From Anaerolineales bacterium UBA3940 (GTDB lineage Bacteria; Chloroflexota; Anaerolineae; Aggregatilineales; UBA3940): 15,865 nucleotides of DNA. Position numbers and translations under genes: made by a program. The DNA lies in assembly GCA_002385675.1 (NCBI GenBank), contig DGDY01000155.1, forward strand, positions 1-15,865, written 5' to 3'. Positions within the stretch are counted from its first letter, which is position 1. The number at the start of each line of letters is the position of its first letter. This document shows, piece after piece, positions 1 to 6,481 of the stretch. A model generated the notes under the pieces. That model did not search any database. It saw nothing but the letters and a program-made list of their open reading frames with translations, and was not told the DNA's origin.

Positions 1-19
1 AGATGTGTATAAGAGACAG
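1..19 (+). other. Tn5/Nextera mosaic-end adapter (artefact)
   Basis: Bases 1-19 match exactly the 19-bp hyperactive Tn5 mosaic end used in Nextera tagmentation libraries (AGATGTGTATAAGAGACAG). This is untrimmed adapter at a contig or read end, not genomic sequence. The apparent start codons inside it (ATG at 3, GTG at 5) are therefore not biological, and genomic sequence begins at about position 20. Confidence 0.95.
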
Positions 20-613
20 CAGGAGCAGCGCGCACGGCGGCGTCAGGAGTTGTTCGAGGAACTGGAGGTCGGGCAGATCCGCGAGGGGCGCGTGGTGCGC
101 CTTACCGATTTCGGCGCGTTTGTCGACATCGGCGGCGCGGACGGGCTGATCCACCTGTCGGAACTGTCATGGCGGCACGTCGACCACCCGAAGGAAGTGC
201 TCAAGACGGGGGATCAGGTCAAGGTCGAGGTGATCAGCGTCGACCGGGAGCGCCAGCGCATCGGCCTCAGCCGGAAGAACGTCATGCCTGACCCGTGGGA
301 TGACCTGGCACAGTCGTACCGTCCGGGGCAGCTTGTCCAGGGCAAGATCACCAAACTGGCGAAATTTGGAGCTTTTGCGAGTCTGGTCGAGCAGCCCGCC
401 ATTGAAGGGCTGATCCACATCAGCGAGTTGGCTGATCACCGCGTGGCGCACCCGCGTGACGTGGTCAACGAGGGTGATGTGCTCACGCTGCGCATCCTGC
501 GCATCGAGCCGGACCGCCGTCGCCTGGGCCTCAGCCTGAAGCGGGTGGACTCCCCCGAGTATATGGATGAGGACTGGGAAGATTTCGGCGTGAAGGTCGG
601 CAACGACGACTAG
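20..613 (+). CDS. S1 RNA-binding domain protein, C-terminal part (ribosomal protein S1-like), 5' truncated
   Basis: The frame is open from the left edge of genomic sequence and ends at TAG 611-613. Two S1 (OB-fold) RNA-binding domains are visible, at about nt 68-283 and 317-547. Each has the family pattern: a G-x-V turn, FGAFVDI (first) or FGAFASL (second), GLIHxSEL, a V-x-HP segment, and a closing R-R/Q-R-x-GLS strand. An acidic tail rich in D and E follows. S1 proteins bind single-stranded mRNA and help it dock on the 30S subunit. Bacterial S1 usually carries four to six such domains and some homologues fewer, so the missing N-terminal part decides whether this is rpsA or a smaller S1-domain regulator. 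The upstream end is replaced by sequencing adapter, so no start codon can be assigned. Confidence 0.85.
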   Translation, partial: QEQRARRRQELFEELEVGQIREGRVVRLTDFGAFVDIGGADGLIHLSELSWRHVDHPKEVLKTGDQVKVEVISVDRERQRIGLSRKNVMPDPWDDLAQSYRPGQLVQGKITKLAKFGAFASLVEQPAIEGLIHISELADHRVAHPRDVVNEGDVLTLRILRIEPDRRRLGLSLKRVDSPEYMDEDWEDFGVKVGNDD

Positions 614-642
614 GCTCGTCGTTCGTCAGGCAAGAAACAATT

Positions 643-674
643 ATGCCGCCTCGATAATCGGGGCGGCATGTTTT
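643..674 (+). terminator. Rho-independent, probably bidirectional terminator
   Basis: ATGCCGCC (643-650) pairs perfectly with GGCGGCAT (662-669). The stem can extend inward through a T-G wobble and CGA/TCG to a TAA loop, giving about 12 pairs. TTTT (671-674) and more T-rich sequence follow on the plus strand. On the minus strand the stem is followed by AATTGTTTCTT. It lies 29 bp after the S1-protein stop and 48 bp after the DUF35-gene stop on the other strand, so it can end both converging transcripts. Confidence 0.8.
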
Positions 675-717
675 GTTGGTTGATGTTGATGATGAATTGG
701 ATGATGCAGCAAGCAGG

Positions 718-1119
718 CTAGGCTTCGGGCCGCAGCAGTGGGCGGAACTTGTAGCCATACACGATGATGCCCTGATCGCCATCGGTACGCAGCCGCCGCG
801 TGACCATCTCGACGCGGTCACCGATTTGCGGCTCCGTCTCGTAGTCGGTGAGCTGGGCCATCACCATCGGGCCTTCATCCAGCTTGACCAGGGCGATGGT
901 GTACGGCTGGTACTCCTCAAACCCCTCCGGTGCGTCGAGCACGACGGTGTAGCTGTAGACCTCCCCCTTGCCGGAGAGCTTGTAAAGCTCCTGCGCGGGC
1001 TGCGCGCACTCCGGGCAGACATCACGCGGGGGGAAGATCTTCGTCTTGCAGTGCGGGCATTCCTCACCTACAAGGCTGTAGCGCTGGGCCTCCAGCCGCC
1101 AGTTCTGTGAAACATTCAT
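718..1119 (-). CDS. DUF35 protein: zinc ribbon plus OB-fold, HMG-CoA synthase scaffold type
   Basis: This 133-residue protein has an N-terminal rubredoxin-like zinc ribbon with Cys21, Cys24, Cys35 and Cys38 (CPHC ... CPEC). A C-terminal OB-fold-like beta domain follows from about residue 48 to 133 (GKGEVYSYTVVL, YTIALVKLDEGP, IGDRVEMVTRRL). This is the DUF35/DUF35_N architecture. In archaea a DUF35 protein bridges acetoacetyl-CoA thiolase and HMG-CoA synthase so that acetoacetyl-CoA is handed over without release. The same fold also serves thiolases of sterol degradation. Its position downstream of HMG-CoA synthase supports the mevalonate role. The ATG at 1119 is chosen because homology with the upstream zinc-ribbon protein starts there; the nearest GGAG is about 14 nt away, longer than usual, and translation may be coupled to the gene ending 20 nt upstream. 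A longer frame back to 1239 lacks family resemblance. Confidence 0.85.
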   Translation of the reverse strand: MNVSQNWRLEAQRYSLVGEECPHCKTKIFPPRDVCPECAQPAQELYKLSGKGEVYSYTVVLDAPEGFEEYQPYTIALVKLDEGPMVMAQLTDYETEPQIGDRVEMVTRRLRTDGDQGIIVYGYKFRPLLRPEA

Positions 1120-1139
1120 AATCGCTATGATAACTCCGG

Positions 1140-1340
1140 CTAACGCTGGGCGGGCTCCATGATGGCGACCGGGCGCGGCGCAGTGCGGCGCGTGGCGAAC
1201 AACTCGGCTGCCTCGACGGGCTGGCTGCACTCCGGGCACACCGGGCGCGGCGAGAAAGCGACCTTCCCACAGCGGGTGCAGATGGTGCCGGTCAGATTGT
1301 AGCGCTGTTCACGGAGTCTCCAGTGATGCGGGATTTGCAT
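1140..1340 (-). CDS. Zinc-ribbon-only DUF35-like miniprotein
   Basis: The 66-residue product aligns with the zinc ribbon of the next gene: 21 of the first 41 residues are identical, and Cys21, Cys24, Cys35 and Cys38 fall at the same positions (CTRC ... CPEC). After residue 42 it ends in a short Arg/Pro/Ala-rich tail with no OB-fold. The ATG at 1340 has an AAAGGA ribosome site 7 nt upstream. The stop at 1140-1142 is 20 bp before the full-length paralogue, so the two are probably co-transcribed. It may be a free-standing partner domain, for example for an unlinked thiolase, or the remnant of a duplicated DUF35 gene that lost its C-terminal half. The intact ribosome site and conserved cysteines favour a working gene. 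Confidence 0.7.
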   Translation of the reverse strand: MQIPHHWRLREQRYNLTGTICTRCGKVAFSPRPVCPECSQPVEAAELFATRRTAPRPVAIMEPAQR

Positions 1341-1448
1341 GGTCGTGTCCTTTTCAACCTCTCGATCGTCTGTCTCCGGCTCGGCGGCGTATGCTGCCGC
1401 GCCTAGTGTAATTATCTTTGGCGATACTTTCAGAAGCTATCAGCGGGA

Positions 1449-1465
1449 CTGTCAAAACCTATCAG
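1449..1465 (-). repeat. TTGACA-bearing motif, copy 1
   Basis: This is the partner of 4126-4142, differing at one base. TTGACA (1455-1450) is followed after 17 bp by TGAAAG, a poor -10 box, so the promoter case is weaker here. If active, it would allow the zinc-ribbon and DUF35 genes to be transcribed separately from the reductase and synthase genes. Confidence 0.45.
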
Positions 1466-1597
1466 ATGAGTTTCACAGGCCCGATGGCAGCCAGGACCGC
1501 CCGGTTTTACCTCGCCGGGCGGCCCGTCCCCACAAAATTAGCGTTAGATTACCCGCCCCTCATCCCTGCACGCCCTCTGCCAGAAACAGAGGAGGTA

Positions 1598-1619
1598 GCC
1601 GCGAAGTTTATTCGCGGCT
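1598..1619. repeat. Hairpin repeat, copy 1 (GCCGCGAA-GTTTA-TTCGCGGC)
   Basis: An 8-bp perfect stem (9 bp counting A1597 and T1619) encloses the loop GTTTA. The 22 bases 1598-1619 recur identically at 4236-4257, in the same orientation and again a few bases after another hairpin. This suggests an interspersed REP-like element. Confidence 0.7.
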
Positions 1620-1653
1620 GCTTGCAAGCGGGGCGAGGGGATAGCAGCCCCAC

Positions 1654-2742
1654 CTATGTCTTCAGCTTGCGGCGGTAGCGCGTGTACATGGCGTAATCGA
1701 TCTCGGTGCGCCGCGCGATGTACTCCTCGGTGGACGGGGCGCGGTTCTTCCGCTCGACGATGTTCTCCGTCGCGGTGAGCACCAGCGCATCCGAGCCTGC
1801 GCCGGAACCGTAGGACACCATCAGGATGCGGTCGCCGGGCTGCGCGGCGTCAAGCGTGGCGCTCAGGCCCAGCAGCGACGAACCCGCGTACACGTTGCCC
1901 ACACGCCCGGCCAGCAGGCCCGGCTTGATCTGCTCCGGCGTGAAGCCGAGGATCTTCGCCGCGCGCTGTGGGAACTTGACGTTGGGCTGGTGGAAGACGG
2001 CATAGGCGAAGTCGCTTGCCTCCGCGCCAAGCTCCTCCAGAACGGCCCGTGCGGCGGAGAGCACGTGCGCGAAGTACGCAGGCTCGCCGGTGAAGCGGTC
2101 GCCGTGCGAGGGGTACGTCTCATGCGCCCGCCGCCAGAAGTCCGGCGTGTCGGTGACATACGAGTACGTCGCCTCGATGCGGGCAAGGCTCTCGTCTGCC
2201 GGGCCGATGAGATAGGCCGCGCCGCCCGCCGCTGCTGTGTACTCCAGCGCGTCACCGGGGCGGCCCTGGGCGGTATCCATGCCGATGCTCAGGGCGTAGC
2301 GGGCCATGCCACTGCCGACAAAGCCGATAGCAGCCTGCATCGCCTCCGACCCCGCCTTACAGGCGAACTCCCAGTCGGCGGCGAGGGTGTTCGGCACCGC
2401 GCCGATGGCCTCCGCGACGATGGTCGAGGTGGGCTTGACGGCGTACGGGTGTGACTCGCTGCCGACCCACACCGCGCGGATCTCGGCGGGGTCGATCTGC
2501 GCGCGGGCGAGCGCGTTGCGGGCTGCCTCGATGGACATGGTTACCACATCCTCATCGAGGCCGGGCACGGACTTCTCTTTAATCGGTGCGCCACCCATGC
2601 CCCCCGTCCACACCCGCGCGATCTCGGCGGCGGGCAGGCGGTAGCGGGGCAGGTAGGCCCCGTAGCCGACGATCCCCACCTCGCGAAGCGGTCGCTGGAG
2701 GCGGCTGCTGCCGCTCGTGTTCTGACTCCCTGGGATGGTCAT
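1654..2742 (-). CDS. Hydroxymethylglutaryl-CoA synthase, archaeal type
   Basis: HMG-CoA synthase condenses acetyl-CoA with acetoacetyl-CoA, the first committed step toward mevalonate. The 362-residue protein has the thiolase-fold initiating-enzyme layout of the short archaeal family. The catalytic residues are visible: Glu96 ([12 protein letters not shown]), the nucleophile Cys128 ([14 protein letters not shown]) and His251 ([19 protein letters not shown]). A glycine-rich YGSGAGSD lies near residue 311. The C-terminal TRYRRKLK tail and the length (eukaryotic and Gram-positive enzymes are longer and align differently) point to the archaeal type, which works with DUF35. The ATG at 2742 has an AGGAG site 9 nt upstream that overlaps the HMG-CoA reductase stop; the genes are 13 bp apart and surely co-transcribed. 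An upstream extension to 2832 would lie inside the reductase gene and is rejected. Confidence 0.93.
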   Translation of the reverse strand: MTIPGSQNTSGSSRLQRPLREVGIVGYGAYLPRYRLPAAEIARVWTGGMGGAPIKEKSVPGLDEDVVTMSIEAARNALARAQIDPAEIRAVWVGSESHPYAVKPTSTIVAEAIGAVPNTLAADWEFACKAGSEAMQAAIGFVGSGMARYALSIGMDTAQGRPGDALEYTAAAGGAAYLIGPADESLARIEATYSYVTDTPDFWRRAHETYPSHGDRFTGEPAYFAHVLSAARAVLEELGAEASDFAYAVFHQPNVKFPQRAAKILGFTPEQIKPGLLAGRVGNVYAGSSLLGLSATLDAAQPGDRILMVSYGSGAGSDALVLTATENIVERKNRAPSTEEYIARRTEIDYAMYTRYRRKLKT

Positions 2743-2755
2743 GCTGCTGTTCTCC

Positions 2756-4042
2756 TCAAGCCTGCGCCTCGCGCAGGAGTTCCTGTGCGTATGCCAAGTT
2801 AATCTGCCCCGTCTCGAGCATCTGCGCGACAAGCTGCTCGACCTGCTCGCCGGTAGCCCCGGCGGCGATGGCTATCTGCCGGGCATGCAGGGCCATGTGC
2901 CCCTTCTGGATGCCCTCCGTCGCCAGCGCACGCAGCGCGCCGAGGTTCTGCGCCAGCCCGACGGCGACGATGATCTGCGCCAGCTCCCGCGCGGACTCAA
3001 CACCGAGGATCTTCAGCGCGATCCTGGTAACGGGGTGGACGCGCGTCGCGCCGCCCACGATGCCGACGGGCATCGGCAGTTCCAGCGAGCCGGTCAGGTT
3101 GCCCTGCTCGTCCAGGCCCCACGTGCTGAGCGACGTGTACCGCCCGGAGCGGGCTGCGTAGGCGTGCGCGCCCGCCTCGACGGCCCGCCAGTCGTTGCCG
3201 GTGGCGATAACGACCGGGTCGATGCCGTTCATGATGCCCTTGTTGTGCGTCGCCGCGCGGTACGGGTCGGCAGCGGCGAAAGCCCACGCCTCGACGATGC
3301 GCTCGGCGACCACCTCGCCGGGGAAGTCGTCAAAGCCGAGCACGTCCGCCGGGATGGTGCACTCCGCGCGTGCCAGCCGCCGGTCGGCCAGGTTGGAGAG
3401 GATGCGCAGCCCGACGCGCCCGCCGGTGATGCGCTCGATCGGCCCGGCAAGCTGCTCGCAGGCCGTGTTGACCATGTTCGCGCCCATCGCGTCGCGGCAG
3501 TCGTAGATCAGGTGGACGATCAGCATCGGCCCGGCAGCCGTGTCGTGCAGCGCCCGCACCTCGACATCACGCGGGCCGCCGCCCAGCTCAACGACCATCT
3601 TGTCACAGCAGGCGGCGATCTCCATCAACTCGTCCTTCGCTGCGAGCACCTTCTCCGCCGCCGCGTCGAGGTCGTCCAGGTCGAGTACCTGGATCTGGCC
3701 GATCATCTCCGGCGGCGTGCTGCTCGTGCGGAAGCCGCCCCCGGCACGGGCCAGCTTCGCCATGTGGCTGGCTGCCGCCACGACGGACGGCTCTTCGACG
3801 GCCATCGGCACGAGCACGTCGCGGCCATCAATGCGGAAGTTGGCCGCAATGCCGAGCGGCAGCGCAAATACGCCCGCGACGTTCTCGATCATCTTGTCCG
3901 CAAGCGCGAGCGTCAGGCCGGGATCGCCGGTTAGCATGTGCTGCTCTTCGTCGTTCAGGTTGGCCCAGGAAGCGACGACCCGCGCGCGCTTGTCGGGAGG
4001 CAGTTTGTAGAAGCCGGGCAGACGTGATGTCTTTTCACTCAT
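2756..4042 (-). CDS. mvaA: Class II hydroxymethylglutaryl-CoA reductase
   Basis: This enzyme interconverts HMG-CoA and mevalonate using NAD(P)H. The 428-residue protein follows the Pseudomonas mevalonii (class II) pattern with a constant offset of one residue: Glu84 ([11 protein letters not shown]), Lys268 ([10 protein letters not shown]), Asp284 ([17 protein letters not shown]) and His382 (KGHMALHAR) match the catalytic E83, K267, D283 and H381. The N-terminal [14 protein letters not shown] segment is also typical. Class II enzymes work biosynthetically in some archaea and Gram-positives and degradatively in Pseudomonas. The HMG-CoA synthase 13 bp downstream argues for synthesis. The ATG at 4042 is chosen for the GAAGAG site about 7 nt upstream; an in-frame GTG at 4069 would add nine unlikely residues. 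No membrane anchor is present, so it is cytosolic. Confidence 0.95.
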   Translation of the reverse strand: MSEKTSRLPGFYKLPPDKRARVVASWANLNDEEQHMLTGDPGLTLALADKMIENVAGVFALPLGIAANFRIDGRDVLVPMAVEEPSVVAAASHMAKLARAGGGFRTSSTPPEMIGQIQVLDLDDLDAAAEKVLAAKDELMEIAACCDKMVVELGGGPRDVEVRALHDTAAGPMLIVHLIYDCRDAMGANMVNTACEQLAGPIERITGGRVGLRILSNLADRRLARAECTIPADVLGFDDFPGEVVAERIVEAWAFAAADPYRAATHNKGIMNGIDPVVIATGNDWRAVEAGAHAYAARSGRYTSLSTWGLDEQGNLTGSLELPMPVGIVGGATRVHPVTRIALKILGVESARELAQIIVAVGLAQNLGALRALATEGIQKGHMALHARQIAIAAGATGEQVEQLVAQMLETGQINLAYAQELLREAQA

Positions 4043-4071
4043 AAACTTGCTCTTCTCTCTGGCGGACACTC

Positions 4072-4094
4072 AAAAGCCCACGGATTCGTGGGCT
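4072..4094 (-). promoter_or_regulatory. Leader hairpin with short U-run (attenuator-like)
   Basis: In the minus-strand transcript, AGCCCACG (4094-4087) pairs with CGTGGGCT (4082-4075) around a four-base loop, followed by TTT (4074-4072). With T4075 of the stem this gives a four-U run. It lies between the candidate promoter and the HMG-CoA reductase ATG at 4042. A perfect 8-bp stem plus U-run within a leader resembles an intrinsic terminator or attenuator, but the U-run is short, no competing antiterminator is evident, and similar palindromes can be interspersed repeats. Confidence 0.4.
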
Positions 4095-4104
4095 GTAGGC
4101 CTGA

Positions 4105-4132
4105 TTTAGACTATAAAGAAAATCCCTGTCAA
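4105..4132 (-). promoter_or_regulatory. Candidate sigma-70-type promoter for HMG-CoA reductase
   Basis: The minus strand reads a perfect TTGACA -35 box (4132-4127), a 16-bp spacer, and TCTAAA (4110-4105), which matches four of six -10 positions. TATAGT (4115-4110) is a better -10 by sequence but lies only 11 bp from TTGACA. The expected start would give a leader of roughly 55-60 nt carrying the 4072-4094 hairpin. The TTGACA sits within a motif repeated upstream of the zinc-ribbon gene. Confidence 0.4.
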
Positions 4133-4142
4133 AACCTACCAG
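4126..4142 (-). repeat. TTGACA-bearing motif, copy 2 (other copy 1449-1465)
   Basis: On the minus strand this 17-mer reads CTGGTAGGTTTTGACAG. The copy at 1449-1465 reads CTGATAGGTTTTGACAG, one mismatch in 17. Both copies lie on the same strand upstream of a mevalonate-module gene, 85 and 110 nt from the respective ATG. The motif could be a promoter/operator element or one end of a diverged repeat. Confidence 0.5.
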
Positions 4143-4235
4143 GTTCGATGTGCAGCCTGCAGCAGGTCGGGTGATTCTGCCGGAAACCGGGCGAGAGGGC
4201 AACTGGTGAACCCTGCTGGCAGCAGGGCAAAATCC

Positions 4236-4257
4236 GCCGCGAAGTTTATTCGCGGCT
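4236..4257. repeat. Hairpin repeat, copy 2
   Basis: These 22 bases are identical to 1598-1619: an 8-bp stem GCCGCGAA/TTCGCGGC with a GTTTA loop. A CCCTGCT/AGCAGGG hairpin ends 8 bp upstream (4211-4227), mirroring the CCTCTG/CAGAGG hairpin that precedes copy 1 by 4 bp. Confidence 0.7.
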
Positions 4258-4285
4258 CCATTCGGTTTAATTAGGCCCCAAACTG

Positions 4286-4933
4286 CTACAGCGCATCGTC
4301 CAGCCACACGAAGCCGAGATCGGGGCGGTGCTGCCGCCACCATTCCTCGCAGCGCCGGGCCAGCGCGACCGCCGCCCCGTAGTAGTACGGTTCGCCGCGC
4401 CGCGCTGCCTCATACGCTACGTAGGGGCCGAGCTTGGCCCACGTCTTGAGCACAATCGGGCTGACCCAGCCGATGATCCCGTCGTCCGTTACCCAGTCCT
4501 GCATTAGCAGGAAGCCGAGGTGGTCGAACGAGTTCAGCACCAGTTTGACGTGCCGCTGCCCGACCTCGCTGAGCGACGCAATGCCCTGCTCCGGGTCGTC
4601 GGGCAGCTTCTGGTAGATCCAGCGGCGGGCGGCGATCTCGCGGTCGTCCATCAGGCGCTTGAACACGTCGTTATAGATCTCCATGTGCCGCCGCTCGGTG
4701 GCCTCGATGAGCTGGAGCAGCGCGAAGAAGCCGCCACCAACCACAACGGCGAACGCGGCGGCAGCGCTCAGACCTTCGAGCATGCTCCACAGGTCCCACT
4801 CAATGACATGCTCGCCGGTTCCGTACAGCCAGAGCAGGTAGGTGGCAAGGACGGTGAGCGCGAAGACGATCAGGGATATGAGCGCGGCAAGCACAAGGAC
4901 CTGCCACGCGGGCATGCGTTTGAGGTGTCTCAT
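4286..4933 (-). CDS. Two-helix membrane protein of unknown function (possibly DUF4760-like)
   Basis: The 215-residue protein starts MRHLKRMPAW and has two hydrophobic helices at about residues 11-36 and 54-76, joined by a short loop containing acidic residues and tryptophan. A soluble, mostly helical domain follows (residues 78-215), rich in charged residues and aromatics (ERRHMEIYNDVFKRL, LNSFDHLGFLL, WVSPIVLKTW). The order of two N-terminal helices then an E-R-R-x-x-E-x-Y segment resembles small membrane proteins annotated as DUF4760, but this is recalled from pattern and unsearched. It starts 39 bp after the polysaccharide deacetylase stop on the same strand, so the two probably share a transcript. 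AGGG sits about 9 nt before the ATG at 4933. No catalytic motif was recognised. Confidence 0.8.
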   Translation of the reverse strand: MRHLKRMPAWQVLVLAALISLIVFALTVLATYLLWLYGTGEHVIEWDLWSMLEGLSAAAAFAVVVGGGFFALLQLIEATERRHMEIYNDVFKRLMDDREIAARRWIYQKLPDDPEQGIASLSEVGQRHVKLVLNSFDHLGFLLMQDWVTDDGIIGWVSPIVLKTWAKLGPYVAYEAARRGEPYYYGAAVALARRCEEWWRQHRPDLGFVWLDDAL

Positions 4934-4972
4934 CTTAGCCGTCCCTCATGGATGAGCAGGAGTGGTGCGCGG

Positions 4973-6076
4973 CTAGCCGCTGTACTCCTGCACGATGCGG
5001 ATAAAGTGTGCGAAGTCCCACTCGCCGCGCACGCGCAGGCGTCGCATCTCAAACGGCGCGTCCTTGCTCTGCAGCGAGCCCTGGGTGGTGGTCACCGCGC
5101 CCCAGTAGCCCATCTCCTGCGCTACAGCGATTACATCGGCGTCATATCGGCCAGACGGGTACGCCAGGAAGCGCGGCTGGTAGCCAAGGTTCGCGTGGAT
5201 GGTCTGCGCCGGGCCGAGCAGGTGGAAGATCAGCCAGTCGCGGTCGCGCCCACTCATGTCGTGATGCTCCCGCCCGTGTACCTGGATGTCCATGCCTGCG
5301 GCGTGCATCTCGCGGATCATGTCCCAGGTCATATAACCCGGCTGCGCGCGGTCGGTCACGTCGGTCAGGATGAAGAACGTGCCCGAAAAGCCGAACTTCT
5401 GCAGCACCGGGAAGGCGTACTCATAATTGTCGATATAGCCGTCGTCGAACGTCAGCACGATGGGCTTCTCAGGCAGTTCGGGCCAGCCGGTGTTGAGATA
5501 GTAGAAAAGATGCTCCAGCGTGATGACGTTGTAGCCGTTCTCCTTGAGCCAGCGCATCTGCCAGTAGAAGTTCTCCGGCGGTACGGAGAGATCGACGCGG
5601 TACACGTCTGCGTCCGGCGGTGGCGCGCTGACATAATGGTACATCAGGATCGGTACGTGCAGCTCCCGCGAGATGTCATCCGGCGTGGGCAGCGGCGTGG
5701 GCGTGTCGGAAGGCGTCGGGCTGAGCGTCGGCGCCTCTGTGTCCGTGCCCGGCGGTGATGGCGATAGGCTCTCCGTCGCCGCCGGGCCGGTGGCGGGCGT
5801 CTCCGGCGAAGCGGACGGCGGCTGTGTGTCGCTCGGGGTGGGGGGTGAGCCGGTATCGGTCGGGCCGGGCTCCTCAGTGAGCGGCAGCAGCCCGGTGATC
5901 AGCGGCTCGCCGCCTGCGATGGGCGTCAGTGCGACGAGGCCCAGCGTCATACAGCCGACCAGCACCAGCCCCACCAGGGTGCTCAAAAACAGCACGAGCC
6001 GCTTCCAGAGCGGCATGCGCGGGCGGGGCCTCGGGATGGGGCGGTGAGGTTGTGTCGCGTCGTCGTCGTATGTCAT
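4973..6076 (-). CDS. Membrane-anchored polysaccharide deacetylase (NodB domain, carbohydrate esterase 4)
   Basis: The 367-residue protein has a Pro/Arg-rich N-terminus (1-26), one hydrophobic helix (about 27-51), a Pro/Ser/Thr-rich linker (about 68-133) and a C-terminal NodB domain (about 138-365). NodB motifs are present: TFDDGY (Asp211, Asp212), VHGREH (His267 and His271, the metal-binding H-x3-H) and RFLAYPSGRYD (302-312). Family 4 esterases remove N- or O-acetyl groups from chitin, peptidoglycan or other polysaccharides with a divalent metal; the substrate here is unknown. The linker would hold the domain away from the membrane on the outer face. LVGC at 39-42 resembles a lipobox, and with a start at Met21 (6016) it would make a plausible lipoprotein signal, but the hydrophobic stretch continues past the Cys, so a transmembrane anchor is preferred. 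The start at 6076 is moderately sure. Confidence 0.9.
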   Translation of the reverse strand: MTYDDDATQPHRPIPRPRPRMPLWKRLVLFLSTLVGLVLVGCMTLGLVALTPIAGGEPLITGLLPLTEEPGPTDTGSPPTPSDTQPPSASPETPATGPAATESLSPSPPGTDTEAPTLSPTPSDTPTPLPTPDDISRELHVPILMYHYVSAPPPDADVYRVDLSVPPENFYWQMRWLKENGYNVITLEHLFYYLNTGWPELPEKPIVLTFDDGYIDNYEYAFPVLQKFGFSGTFFILTDVTDRAQPGYMTWDMIREMHAAGMDIQVHGREHHDMSGRDRDWLIFHLLGPAQTIHANLGYQPRFLAYPSGRYDADVIAVAQEMGYWGAVTTTQGSLQSKDAPFEMRRLRVRGEWDFAHFIRIVQEYSG

Positions 6077-6481
6077 GCGTGCCTGAATCGGCCTCTTTGC
6101 AACGTGCAGTTGTGAGCCGCACAGCACGGTCGTTGTGGAGAAATCCTACCCGCGAATGGCTCAAATGGGAATGCAATAGATCCCCCATCTGGAAGCCAAT
6201 CATCAGGGCTGCCTGCTGTGCGCTCGGCCTGCTCCGCGGACCGGATTAGAACATATAAGCTAATTTTCTGCTCACCATGATACCACGATCTGCACGATTC
6301 CGACACTTGATTCTACGTACCCGGCACAGAAATGTAACGCAGAGACCACAGAGCCACAAGGCGCGGGGTAGGTGGCGGCTCGCCCCGACCTGCCGCGATA
6401 CCTCGATCTTTGGGCAAGGGCGGTTGCCTGCGTTATCATCCGCGATTGATATTTGACGATACCCGAAACAGGTTGACGCAC
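6077..6481. other. Divergent intergenic region
   Basis: These 405 bp lie between the divergent deacetylase and lipoprotein genes and should hold promoters for both. An AT-rich patch (about 6248-6270) contains ATATAAG. A stretch near 6336-6360 (CGCAGAGACCACAGAGCCAC) resembles CACAGAG-type interspersed repeats seen in many bacterial genomes, but only one copy occurs here. No promoter matched well enough to call; the best plus-strand candidate pairs TTGCCT (6424-6429) with TGATAT (6447-6452). No credible gene was seen. Confidence 0.5.

Larger units (their letters stand above)
1341..1653 (-). other. Non-coding gap with palindromic repeat element
   Basis: These 313 bp separate the HMG-CoA synthase stop from the zinc-ribbon gene and hold no convincing gene. 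They contain a motif shared with the region upstream of HMG-CoA reductase (1449-1465) and three hairpins: CCGCCCGG/CCGGGCGG (1497-1504 with 1515-1522), CCTCTG/CAGAGG (1574-1592) and AGCCGCGAA/TTCGCGGCT (1597-1619). The last hairpin is repeated at 4236-4257. The hairpins could help end or process the reductase-synthase transcript, but none has a clear T-tract in that direction. Confidence 0.6.
4043..4285 (-). other. Leader and promoter region of the mevalonate genes, with repeat hairpins
   Basis: This 243-bp gap between two minus-strand genes holds the probable promoter and leader of HMG-CoA reductase, a terminator-like leader hairpin (4075-4094), a CCCTGCT/AGCAGGG hairpin (4211-4227) and the second copy of the GCCGCGAA hairpin (4236-4257). 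It contains no credible gene; an open frame at 4035-4343 crosses both neighbours and lacks protein-like features. Confidence 0.6.

Noticed and set aside
673..1110. A 145-codon plus-strand frame over the DUF35 gene
   Set aside because: The opposite strand encodes a zinc ribbon with CxxC pairs and a paralogue beside it. This frame has neither motif nor ribosome site and begins in the terminator region.
2735..3934. A 399-codon open frame on the plus strand
   Set aside because: It lies fully antisense to the HMG-CoA reductase gene, whose catalytic motifs are all present. The translation is rich in R, D, H and V as expected from a GC-rich shadow frame, with no domain pattern.
4035..4343. A 102-codon minus-strand frame in the HMG-CoA reductase leader
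   Set aside because: It overlaps the 3' end of the membrane-protein gene and the reductase start, runs through hairpin repeats, and has no protein-like pattern.
4520..5758. A 412-codon open frame on the plus strand
   Set aside because: It is antisense to both the membrane protein and the deacetylase, bridging two well-supported genes, and shows no recognisable domain.
6336..6360. CACAGAG-like stretch considered as a repeat array
   Set aside because: Only one short imperfect copy is present in the window, so repetition cannot be shown from this sequence.
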